Positions 43,478-54,677 of a stretch of 64,000 bases of DNA are shown piece after piece. The stretch is from the NCBI GenBank assembly GCA_037903355.1, contig JBAJFE010000014.1, positions 2,294,001 through 2,358,000 on the forward strand, given 5' to 3'. Position numbers and translations under genes: made by a program. The stretch is from Trichuris trichiura. Its lineage: Eukaryota; Nematoda; Enoplea; Trichinellida; Trichuridae. Numbering within the stretch: the first letter of the stretch is position 1; each line of letters starts with the position of its first letter. The notes below the pieces were generated by a model, which saw only the letters and a program-made list of their open reading frames with translations, made no database searches and was not told the DNA's origin.

Positions 43478-45535
43478 ATTTATGCATTGATACTCCCACG
43501 CAGACTGAACGTTGTATGCCTATTAACGGGTATTTTGGCACATAAGTTTACTGTTTTTTAAGTATATACCCTGCGCAAGATAAGAGTTATTCTTTTGTCG
43601 GGAGCTTATGGGACAAATCTTGTCCTGCATTCAGTGGAGATCAAATCCACGTTGGCCTTTTACTCAGATTATTACAGGAAGACTTAAAGCTGTAGTATAT
43701 ATATAATAATAAACCTTAACTTTGTTTTTAAAGGAAGTTTTTGCCTGATTAGTCATTCTTAGGAAGGTATATATTGCCAGAAACCTTGGAAACTCTCGGT
43801 CTTAAGCTTCGTAAAATATAATGGATTTCCAGAACAAATTTCCTGACAATGGAACCAATACTTTCCCGAAGTTCTGCCTTATTATTAACCTCCTTTCAAA
43901 TTTTACTGTCATTGCTTTCAGCGGCTTCGAAATTTCGCCTCCAGCATCTGTGAGTACAAAGCTGAGGGCAGAAGAGGATACGTCAAAAAAGCAATTGCAG
44001 TTATACTTGAAAGAAGAGCTCCTGTACAAAGAAATGCGGACATGTACTTTTGTACTAGTCACGAAATTTGTACTTTAAGCACTTTTAGGTGTAAACGATT
44101 TGGCGTGACCTTATCAAAATAATTATCAGTCTTTGGGTGTTAACTGAATGTCTGACTTACCTGTGGGAAATGGTGTATGCGATGGAAAAGCGAAGCGAAG
44201 TACATGAATTATATATAACAATGTGAAATATGGTGCTGTCGTGTATACCATTTTGTCCTATGTAGTACATGCAACAAGCTTATTTCAAAGTATGTGTAAC
44301 AATGTTCAACTTTGGTAGCGCTGCTGCTGTTGTAATGTCATGTGCTGCACAGGCGGCTGAAGGTTCAAGGTAAACTGCTGTTGATGAGCAGGTTTTCTTC
44401 GCAACGACGTTTACGACTTGAGGTCAGCTTGAGGAAGTCAGGTGTACGTAGCTTATTGCGTTCTGTTGAATAAAGTCAACCTTGAGTTTTGCTAGTTGCG
44501 CATTGGTGCATTACGCTGAAAATCATCAGTTATGAAGTTAATGCCAGTAGCAGTCGTCTGTGAACGTGCCCATCGCTCCTTTGCGCAACACGCTTCCCAC
44601 TTTCGAAGCAGAGATATGAATCCAGTGCCCGAGTAGTCATTTTATTAATAACTGACAGGCAGGATTTTAGCCGCAATCAACTTTCAGTACAATTAAGCAA
44701 TGAACATTTTCAGGAGATCTGTTGAAATCAGTAAGTAGTTTCCTAGCATCCTTGCCGTACGGCACACTTTGTAGAAAACAGAGGCTGCGCCAAATTTTAA
44801 GTACTGACTACTGCACTGCCAAGTGCATACCCTCAGCAAGGCTTGGTTCTTGAAACGTTAAGATTATGGAACATTTCATGGGGAACCAGTTTCAGCTAAG
44901 CAACTGCCGAGTAATGAACCGAATTTTCTCCATTCTTGAGGTTCATGAATGGAAGGCTTCGTAGTTTACTCTTCTTAACGCTGACGCTGACACAGACGGT
45001 TGTTAGTGCGGTGTCAGTGACCTTAACCCTACGGCACTTTGATTAGTTCGCAAATCTTCATGTTATGCAGACAAGTCAACTTGGCTCGTCCAGAACTCAT
45101 CAGAAAATCACAGCATTAAATAGCTTTTATGCGTTGATAATAAATAACACTTACGATGTGCCCACGTAAGATCCTTCCTAATGGGAAAATGTAGTCACAC
45201 ATTCTTTGAAATCGCCTTTCGTTCTCGTCTGTGACGAATTGTGCTTCTAACCATCAAATGCGAGACCAAGAAATCAGTGAGCTTAAGCGTGCAAGGCGGT
45301 GGCTAATTATTGTACTTTAAAGAACAATGGACTTTTTGATATGTACCCAGAAACAGTACCTTCTGTTAAGAAATAGTTTCCATGCCAGCGATAAAGAAAC
45401 GAAACTTAGAAGTAATAAAATGTAACAGGATGAGATTGAACCTGAAATAATGATGAGATAAACAAGGCAAAGCGTAATAGGTTCTTTCTATAGTAGCTGA
45501 ACCCGTTGTCTTTCCACAAAAAACGTTTAATTCGC

Positions 45536-45570
45536 GGAGCTTTCAGACCTCTTCTGGCCCTCTCATCAAC
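45536..45570 (-). repeat. Degenerate copy of the hammerhead-like segment
   Basis: On the minus strand: GTTGATGA, a GA-rich partly paired loop, then CTGAAAGCTCC. It aligns with the cores at 3.8 and 63.9 kb but the hairpin stem is broken. Probably a fossil of the repeat family. Confidence 0.35.
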
Positions 45571-46849
45571 ACGCAATGATGTGGCGTAAGCGTCAACTCT
45601 GATATTTAACTCTGCCTATAAGTAATAGTGTATATAAGTTCCAGTTCATAATTCTAGAAATGGTTTTGATGAGTCTCCTTCGTAAGGTCAATGTAATTGG
45701 TTCATCTGTGTCATCTGTCTTGCTGGTTTTCGTCATAATCTGGCCATTGTTACCTTCAGGTTTTCTTTTTCCTTACTATTTGACTTGTGGTAGCTAACTT
45801 ACAGGAAGTTTAAAAGGTAGAATGAGATGGTTAGTTGTTGGATTAAGCGTGTGCGCTAATCAAACTACCCTTGCTCCGGAAACTACGCAGTACGGCACTT
45901 TGTTCTTCCCAGCGATCTTACTATTGCTGGCGGAGCAGCGTCATTGGTAATGAAAAAAATATGCTGCTTTCTCCGCAAACCAGTTCGAAAAAAATTAAGT
46001 TGCATACCTTAAAACTAACCCGCCATTATTCTCTGCTCTTCATCAGTGCTGAACCTAGACGAATAACTTTGCAAGCTTTCCACGTTCCTTTCTCTGCCCA
46101 ACCGCCTAGTACGGCTGAGGATCAAGAAATTATTTTGAAAGGTATTTAAAACGATAAACTGTTCCCTTATCTGAAATATTCCACTGACTCAGATAAGTTA
46201 ATTTCGATTCTGCCTGCAAATTACTACGTTACTGATGACCTACTCAAACGTTGCGAAACTTTGGCATCCTTATAGTAAGCTACTGAACCATAACTTCCTC
46301 ATTCTGAACGTAGCGTAGCACTCGGTATGATCAGGTACGACACGCGGGGCAGCCTCCGGTCGCAAGTATCTCAGTATGCATAAAGTTCATGAGGAGTCAG
46401 ACTCTAATGCAGATCCTAGATCCCTAGATCAGGCTGGCCATCGCCAACTGAGCTTAATGATACGGCCGAAACCAGAAATTCTTGTCAAGAACATTAAAAG
46501 TTTACTGTCGCACCTTATTAATCCGACAGTGCTGAGACAAGCCGACCGTTATGCTAGCGGTAGTACAATCAGCAGCTGCAGCATAGGTGCAGCAAGTATT
46601 GTTCATTTTACCGTTGGAATTTTCGTTATAACCTTAAAAGATTAGTTAACTGCTCCGCGTGAAGGTGACCTTTTTCATTTGCCAAAATTGTACCTTCAGT
46701 CGTGACAAACCGCAGACGTTAGCGCGGTATGAAACCCGCTAATTAGTAAGTGCAAGTGGAACGCGCTGACAAGCTGACGTCGCTCTTTGTACGTACGCCT
46801 ATTCAATGCCACACTGGAACAAACACCTCCTCCATCTTGCTGACAATAT

Positions 46850-46995
46850 GCCGTCTCCATTCCGAAAGCTCTGATCAAAAGTTAGTTTTTAATAAATGGC
46901 TCGTCCATTGGCTGGTACAGTAGTTGCTTAGTGCAACTACGGATACTCAATACATAATAAAGAAGAGCAAAGGTCTTGAAAGGTCCTCAATGAAC
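46850..46995 (+). repeat. Diverged fold-back family copy
   Basis: It has in order CCGAAAGCTCTGA, TTTTTAATAA, GGCTCGTCCATTGGCTGGTA, AGTTGCTTAG and AAAGGTCTTGAAA. The 37.4 kb copy has the same blocks in the same order. No hairpin or target duplication remains visible. Confidence 0.45.
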
Positions 46996-47910
46996 AGAAA
47001 AGAATAAGAGAGCACTAAACGAAAAGCATGTGAAACTTTGTTGAAGAATAGGCAAATCAAAGAACAAGAATACATTAACTCTCTTTCCTTAAGAAGGAAA
47101 GTGCATCATAACCATATCACAAGCGAGGAGGAGCTGAAGTCTATTAATATAAACTAGTTGAATAAAGTATCAGATGGTGGGCTGTGAGTCACCGCTTTCA
47201 TTTTGTGACATCACAGTGGCATGATCTGCTCTTGATGATGGCAACACTCCCTGTCGATGGCCCAGGACTTGTCAGATATCAGCTCCTGTGATGCACCTCT
47301 TCCAGCTACTTTTTTGAATTTGTTATATGTGGAAAGCTCCATGTAAGCTAGCCTATCTTTGATTAGTGTGTTTTAGTTAACATATAAATCATAGGTTCTC
47401 AAAGTGGGGAATATCGCCCCCAGGAGGCCATAGGAATTCCGTGCAGGGGCGATGGGAAGAGGAGGCACATAAGAGGAACTCTGGCAGAATTATCCCTATT
47501 TCAGGAGGGCTATTAGAGAGACCGGCCTAAGAATGCTGACTGTTCACACAGGTGACAGCACACCTTTACGTTGAAAAAATACTGGTGAAGCAAAGCACTA
47601 CTGGTCTCGGAATGGTCGAATTAGCTTGGAAATTATCAAAGTCATGTTCTGAAGAGTCCATTCCCTGTGAGCCCAACTTTATTACTGTGAATTAGTAAAC
47701 TTATATTTCGAATTTCCAATTCGCAATAAAGTTTTCCTGGTCTATGCGCTTTCAGTTTTCCTCAGTAAAAGTATGTCTAATGATTGAAAAGTGTTCTGAC
47801 ACTGTGGAATCTTCAGAGCAAGCAGATTTCCTTTTAGTTTTGTTACTCACTATGGTCATGAGCAAGCGTGGCTAGCTCAGTCGTTCGCTGAACTCTTTCA
47901 TCACTAAATA

Positions 47911-48377
47911 CGAGGGATGCTCAGAAGGTTCCCGGGAAGGCGGTGCAGTGTCTAACAGGACACCAACCGATGAGTCAAAAAATGTTTAATCTTATCTCCA
48001 TTATCTTCGGACTTATAAGGAGAGGGAGCCTTATCCGACGTTACGCCAGTGTGTTACAAGCAGGCAGCTCCTAAAGTAATCGCTCTTCTCCTGATATGGA
48101 AAATCTTCATTTTGAGGTCAGAGCTAACATTAAATTTCTATCCAAGCTTAGTTGGCAGCCGAAAACGATTATTCAATCGTTGCAGCAGGTTTACAGAAAG
48201 AGTGTAGCATCTGAATCCGTTGTCTACGAGCGCATAAAGCGTTTCAAGGAGGGCAAAGAGGCCATCGAAAACGACCGGAGTGAAAGTCTTTTCTTCAAAA
48301 TTTTCCCACGAGGGGAGATGGAGCGAAAACGTTTGAGAACCTATTACATAAACGATCAGTTCAATGGTCAGTTATGA
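47911..48377 (+). pseudogene. Mariner-type transposon 5' fragment
   Basis: After a TA at 47909..47910, CGAGGGATGCTCAGAAGGTT matches typical mariner terminal repeats. From the ATG at 48096 the frame reads FEVRANIKFLSKL, IIQSLQQVYRKS and VVYERIKRFKEGKEA, the paired-type HTH of mariner/HTH_48 transposases. Similarity stops at about residue 68 (just before the family's RSGRP linker), and the frame ends at 48377. No DDD catalytic region or 3' terminal repeat was found, so this is a dead 5' fragment. Confidence 0.7.
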
Positions 48378-49873
48378 ATTTGGGGTCTTGCCAGTTGTGC
48401 AGCTCTCCATCTGAGAAACGCAGGTTCCTTTCCTTTAAGCTTATGGGCACCCAGTCTTGCCTTTACTGCCGAGCATTCAGGTTATCCTGTTCTGTCCTTA
48501 CACAATGCTAAGGCAAGATATAAACCTTGTGTTCAGGCTTAGGCTCAAGAAGGGCAGAGTAGGAAGGCCTACTGTGAGGCACACAATCGACATGACCCCA
48601 GAAATTGCGCTTCTCTTCAGTAGAAATTCACATGCCAATGAAAATTCCCTATGCTACGTTTCCGCGACGGCTGCACGAATCTTCGCGGAATGAGTGCCAA
48701 AAAAGCCGTTCTGCAGAACGTTATTTTTATGTTCAGGTTGCAATAAACAGCAGCACGTCACAGAGATAAACCCGAGTTCAAATTGTATGAGCCGGTTTCT
48801 GCTAGAAATGTTCGTATCGTCTATTCTTTTTAAATGTCTGTTCTGCGCTGAAGCACTTCCTTGCTTTATCAGCAGAAGATTTTTGAAATGGGACATCCCG
48901 TCAAGCAGTCATTTCCTCCAAGCAGAGATCAAGCGTCAAACTTGCACATTGTCTTCCAAAGAAAACATTGGACTACTGCACCATACTCAAAACTGCTGCC
49001 ACAATTCAGCAGACATTTCGCAGAGAAGAAGATATTTTGAAAACATTGCGCTCAGTTATGAAAACACAAACTATGCCGTAACAACAGTACGTGTTAGAAG
49101 TGGAAAATTGCCAGCTATAAATGCCATTTCCATCCAGTTAGATTACAGCTATAGCAAAGTGATAAATCAATGCATGCTGCGAGCTGATGAAACTCAATTC
49201 AAATGAATGTGAGAACGCTAAAGCAATTTTTTTCAGTTGCAGAATCAACTAGTTTAGCATTAGTTCGTTCTCCCGCAACAGGTCGCTTCGCTTAATACGT
49301 AATATTGAATTTCATTCGAAGACAAAGTCAGCCTATCGATGAATGGTCAGTTATTAGGGAAAATTGGAGCATATAAAACAGGCTTGTGTAGCGCATAACT
49401 TTCTGAACCGGCTTGCACCGGCGTGTCTCGCGAAGCTGGCTATACTGTCACTCTTATCAAAAGCTTGCCATTTACCGTTCATCTATTGACGCCGAGCAAA
49501 ACGAACAAAAACAATTCAAAAAACGAAATCACACTGATTCATTACGGTCAACATTATTTGCCATACATTTTGCGCACCGCTGCATGAAACAGGTTAACAC
49601 AAGAAAATGAAAGCAAAATATGCCTAAGCTTTGCCTTCGGCAAAAAAAGGGCTGCGCGAGACTTGAAGCTTTAATCGCTAAAATGCTACACAAAGGTGGT
49701 AAACAATTCGCTGAATCAACGAAAACTAACAGCGTAATAACAAAGTTACAAATAGACAAAAATAAATTTCGCGGGAAAATTCAGGCTTCCCACGAACGAA
49801 ACAAGTACGCAACGATCTTGGCAGATGGTGTCAACTCTTGTCGCAAATGGTAAAAGTAAACAGAGCACCCGCG
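48378..49873. other. Intergenic region, nothing supported
   Basis: About 1.5 kb between the mariner fragment and the end of the B55 gene. Long open frames here (e.g. around 48694-49206) show no recognisable domain and no splice logic. Confidence 0.4.
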
Positions 49874-52826
49874 CTATTCCTCAGGCGAGGTATTGGAATG
49901 GCCGCGATCATTGAAGATGAAAAGGTTATTCGTTGCGGCGGCAGCGATAATGTTTTCGTCAGGGTGCCAAACGCAGTGCAATATTTTGTGCGAAAAGTCT
50001 AAACAATCCGCCGTGAATTCGTCCTTACGACGCTTGCTGCCGTCGACAAAACGTTTGGGACTCAGCAAACGATACTGTTGGGCTACTTCGGAAGACGCTT
50101 CCAAAGTCAGTTCCGCACCAGTCTTTCGATTAAACGTTCGAAAGAAGTTATTATATGCACCAGTTAACAAGTTGCTAAAATTATTCGTTACTGGTAACGC
50201 AAACTTGCGTGATAAAGCACCTGTCGTCGCCGCTCCAGTAACATTCAAATTTGTCGAACATACAATCGTTTTCGTAAAGCGCGCACAGTCTTCCTCGCAG
50301 GTAGTCGTGTACATCGTACGTCTCCACTGGACGATTTTGCATTTTCAGGTCCCACACCTTTACAGATTTGAAATATTGAACAAAAACTTAAATAATGTGG
50401 ATTGCTGCTTTACCTTAAGGGTCAAATAGTCTCTTGTGAGCAACAAGTTTCCGCAGTGGGAAAACTTCACATCGGAAACGGATGCAATAATTTCGGTGAA
50501 AAATGACTGATTGTTTGGATCTTCAGTCTCCTCGAACACTACAATGTTAGTGAGTTGAAGAAAGGAAACGTTAAATTGAACGCAGACCCCGAGCTGGCTG
50601 ATCGCAGAGGGCTCGATCACGCATATCGCATAAACGAATCGTTCCACGACTACTACCGTAGACGAACAAGTTACAGTGAAATGGGTGAAAGGCAGCTACC
50701 GTTATGACCTCGGCCAAATCCTCCATGTTGGCTGGTTTGGCGTCAACGATGTCTAGAAAATGGAATACGGAAAATGGCTACAGGCTGGACTTAAATGGCC
50801 GTACTGAAGCTTTGGTTAGTAATTTCTAAATGCCACAAGTTTATACGCAAATCGTCCGCGGATAGGAAAGTTTCCTGATCGGAATTAACGGATAAACTGT
50901 TGATATGATAAGCGTGAGCGTTCGCGTAGACCCGGCGTCGAGAAGCTTCGACCACTATCTCCATCGGCACCAAACGTGGAAGCCGTAGATCATGTACGTT
51001 CATTGGCGATTTAACTAAGCTGCCATCCTCGTCTCGGAGATTCCAACCTCCTTCTGCGACCCGCCTGTCTCGCTCCGTCACTTTCCATAATTTTATAGTC
51101 TTATCTGCAAAAAAGAGCACCAATACGGAAGACTGTTGCGTTGTGACAAACCATTTGTTGAAAGCAAAAAATTTGACACATTCTTCCTCCGCAGCCAACG
51201 AATGCGATTAATCTTCTCTTCGATTTCAATTGACTTTAGGTAATCGAACTCGGGTTCGTGACTTTGGAATGTGCTGTATACTTTGTACTCTGTACTTCGG
51301 CTACCGTCAACCCATTTGTTCTTAAAATGGAAAAATTTTTATTGCCGTTCACAATGTACAAAATGCCTACGCTCTGATCACGTTGAAATATCACAACCCG
51401 ACCGCCTTTGTCACCGGTTGCAAGTAGCTCACCGTCGTGGTTGAATTCAATGCAAGATATGACGTCCGCTGAAATCCAGTTAATCAGGGAAAAGCAGGAC
51501 GGTAAAAGTTTAACGCTTGCGAGCGGAAAGATTCGTTACATAAATGATTTATTTGGTTCGCTTAGAAAACATTCACTACCATAGCCTATCATTACTGATT
51601 GCGACAACATGTTAGGCAAACCATCAAGTTTCGAACACGAAATTAACATGACAATAATTTTTAAAAATTTGGAAAAATGAAACGTGTTGGAGTGTCTCAG
51701 GAACGCCTTCGGTCATCACAAGCTTCGTACAATGCGTGGAAGGACTGAAAGCTCACCACAATCGCGCGTAGGCATTATATGGAAGTGTTATAGACAACTT
51801 GCTGCAACATCAGCAAGAAACGGACTTTGCTAGTTAAACAATAGTTGGCTCTGCTCATCTCAGAGCAAAGAAACCACAATGAGTACAGGTCGTTTGCAAT
51901 AACATACCATGTTCAACAAAGCAGTGTAAAACTACACTCGCAAAATACGAAAATACTTTTCCTATCTTTATGATAGTGAATCATAATTTGAGGAATCTCA
52001 ACTCGATTCAATCTTTAGACGAATCCTATGCATAAATTTGTTAATATGAAATATTCTTTTGAACACAGGGTGCTTCGTAACGGGATTGTGGTTCATGTTT
52101 CTGAAGATCTTCTGCGGAAAAATTCACAACCAGCGTACGCAGCTTTGAAACAACCTGAGTGCGCCGGTTCTGAATTTTTTCTGATAATCGCTCATCCATC
52201 CGTTGGTAGAGCAATTGTTTCGTTTAATTACAGATGCCGATACAAAAACGGGAGAAACTGTAAAAGGTCTTCAGCAACATGGTATATTATACAGCTTGGT
52301 TGTACCGTAAGAACATCGGCGTTGCAGATTAGCGGATTTGGTAAGCATAGGTGCTTAATCGCATAACAGAAGTACAACTTAATTACGTACGCAGAAAGCG
52401 TTTTTTTACGAATTCCTCGGGACTTTTTATCTCAACAACACAGATGCGTATGTTTAGAATGGAAAAAATTTTCAAATATAATGGAAGCGAGCACAGCTTA
52501 CAATAAGAAAACTACCGCGCAAGGGCTGCACACATTTTAAAGACCAGTGTAAGAATTGGAAGAACTTTCTAAAGAAAGGAAGACATAATGATAATCATTT
52601 CCGCAAGAGCAAGGAGATTAAACGTTTCTTTAAGCGTTTCATAAAAGCTGAACATAAGCTGACATAAAAACACATGGACAAAAAACAAGCGACACGCACC
52701 TTCATTAATAACGTCGTTTTCCATTATTCCCTTGACTTGTGAAAAGTACCATTTTATTGCGCCGTCTTGGTCGTAAGGGTTTTCGTATCCACCGCTGCTG
52801 CCACTACCCGATTGATCAGACGTCAT
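49874..52826 (-). CDS. sur-6: PP2A regulatory subunit B (B55/PR55)
   Basis: Eight exons: 52700..52826, 51371..51468, 51152..51320, 50805..51104, 50588..50752, 50414..50538, 50221..50357 and 49874..50174. They join in frame to 473 residues (human B55-alpha 447). B55 is a WD40 propeller that targets protein phosphatase 2A to substrates such as mitotic CDK targets. Diagnostic stretches are [91 protein letters not shown] and [14 protein letters not shown]. The N-terminus has a Gly/Ser-rich extension and the C-terminus a few extra residues (GHSNTSPEE) beyond the family end. Introns are 36-63 nt except the first (1.2 kb), which holds a fold-back family copy. C. elegans SUR-6 is the counterpart. Confidence 0.94.
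51469..52699 (-). other. First intron of the B55 gene
   Basis: 1,231 nt. It contains a family repeat block at 52187..52285 (GCTCATCCATCCGTTGGTAG, AATTACAGATGCCGATACAA, AAAGGTCTTC). No other feature is supported. Confidence 0.55.
52187..52285 (+). repeat. Fold-back family fragment
   Basis: Shares the 23-bp GCTC...GAGC block, the following TTGTTT-GTTTAATTAC and the AAAACGGGA...AAAGGTCTTC block with the 37.4 kb insertion, in the same order. Only one arm is present and no target duplication is evident. Confidence 0.55.
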
Positions 52827-54677
52827 TACATTGAATGTATCACAACTATGCAACGGCAATGGTGAGCTCGAGAATACACTGAGAAAATGCCACCACTGCA
52901 ATGAAACAAAAATGCGTGAATTGAACGAACGGTTAACGCGGCAATCAAGGAAATCAGCGGATGTGAACAAACGTAGGCGATACCTAAGATTTTTAAATAT
53001 TCCTACGCGCAGAATTGCGAAAGAACTTAGGAAATGAATATTCAGGTCATTCTAACGCGAAAGAAGTCATCATTGTAAACATAAAATCAAGGTAACACGC
53101 AATTTTGAAAACAGCGCTTTTGCTTAGGGAAAATATATGAAGGAATGTCAGAAAGCTACTAAGCAAACGACTACTTCGTGGAAGCAGTTCTCACATCTGA
53201 ATTTAGAAAAAGCTGAAAAATCGCTGCAACTCCTTTCATACTGAGTAGCGGAGGGCGCGGAAAGTAGCAAACAATAGCGCTCCAACGGATAAACGAGAAC
53301 TAATAATATCTGAGTTCTACCCGCGAAATGTCATGTCACAATTCGCGCCAGTTTCAAGATGGAAATGAAAGTCCAGCCTAAAGAAATGGGAACCTAGCGT
53401 CGACTGCCAAAGAAACATTCCAAAGCGATGCCCAAAACAACTACCAGCATTGAAAATGATTTTCAAGGCACGAAAAAATACGGTACAAAAACCTGCGCTG
53501 CAACAGATGGTTTAGTTATTTCTTTTGACTCTACATTTCGTGAACTTTGTGCAGACTAACAACGATAGCTTCGTCTTATTCTATTGTAGGTGTAGAAACG
53601 AAATTCTGTTACGTATCTGAGCCGAACATAAGATTAAATCATCCGAATTGCGACTCAGATAATTGTATGCTTGGTTAATAACTAAGAAGGCTGGCTCGCA
53701 ATGTACAGAAAATATAAATAAAATTTTAGCTGGTCAGAAACTAAGTTAAGCCCACAGGATAAACTGCTGTAAACTTAATTTAAAAAAACAAAAAATGACG
53801 TAAATGGAATACCTGTTCATATATTCATCCCGACTTGTGCAGGTTTGAACGCGTACTTGGAGCAATATGCATCTGGTAACGACCAACAGAGTGAACTTGC
53901 TCATCTTGAAAGTTGCTGTCGACGGTCAGTTTTCATTTCGAGCAAATTTGCCGGAATAGTTTTCTGCTTGTTATATCTTTGGCCAGTGCGCTTGCAAATA
54001 TATAGTGTGGTAAGCGGTTTGTTAATATAAACGAAGTAACAGCGCTTAAATCGTATTCCGGTTTTCATCTCAACATTTTACTATGATTTGCTTCACCATT
54101 GAAGTGGTTATGTTCCATTGGTAGTAACAACGTTTATAATTGGAGAACAACGACGCCACCAGATGGCCGATAGGTTATTCTGATGGAATGGCAGAATCCT
54201 GTTTGTATATCTACTTTGCACCAGAACTTTCGGAACTTCTCTTGATTCCTGATAGTATTACAGCGCTTATTCATTTGTTTCGCGCGAAGACTTAGGTTCG
54301 GAAAAATGTGTGACTCTATTATCGGAAGGTAAAATTCTTGCAGCTGATGATCACTAAGCTGAAATTGCAGTAGTTGTGAATACTTTTTGTCTAAGCTCAT
54401 CGTTGCTAATAGTAGTTGCATGCACTGGGCAGTTGGATGCTTTCTGTTATCCCCCTTGCGGTTGTGAAGCCTCAGTTCTACAATTTTACTCGCTTTGGCT
54501 TAAGTAAAGAGGGCTTAGGAGAAACTGAGAAAAGTGAAGCGCACTGATGGATAGATACTTCACTTTGTTTGACTTCGAAGAATTTGGGCAGACAGTAAGC
54601 TTCAGCATCTTTGCTGGAGCTGAGTGGCTCGCAAGTTCTTGATACTCTGATCTTGACGAAACTTCTGCTTTAAGAGA
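52827..54677. other. Intergenic region between divergent B55 and PPWD1
   Basis: About 1.85 kb with presumably both promoters. Acceptor-like CATTGCAG and TTCTCAG sites lie within 100 nt upstream of the B55 ATG. No gene is supported. Confidence 0.45.

Larger units (their letters stand above)
39763..43482 (+). mobile_element. Intact LTR retrotransposon lacking reverse transcriptase, 5-bp TSD
   Basis: Two 614-bp LTRs (TGTGG...CCACA) bound a 2,482-bp interior, flanked by the direct repeat attta (39763..39767 and 43478..43482). I find no difference between the LTRs by eye, which suggests a very recent insertion. The interior has a gag frame and an overlapping protease-integrase frame, then a purine tract at the 3' LTR. 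The Ty3/gypsy order PR-RT-RH-IN would need about 2 kb more between protease and integrase; only about 300 bp is there. The element is GC-richer than its surroundings. Right after the 5' LTR (40382) the sequence starts agctatcgagg and matches no tRNA primer site I know. It is therefore non-autonomous for copying. Confidence 0.93.
43483..47910. other. Gene-poor interval
   Basis: About 4.4 kb right of the LTR element with no supported gene. It contains a degenerate hammerhead-like segment at 45536..45570 (minus) and a diverged fold-back family copy at about 46850-46995. A GGTTCTCAAAGTGGGG stretch near 47396 resembles hAT termini but is unsupported. Confidence 0.45.

Noticed and set aside
47393..47470. 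GGTTCTCAAAGTGGGG ... CCCCCAGGAGG, like hAT terminal sequence
   Set aside because: No second terminus, no 8-bp duplication and no transposase nearby.
48694..49206. 170-residue open frame right of the mariner fragment
   Set aside because: No recognisable domain, biased composition or splice context; length alone is not enough in AT-balanced DNA.
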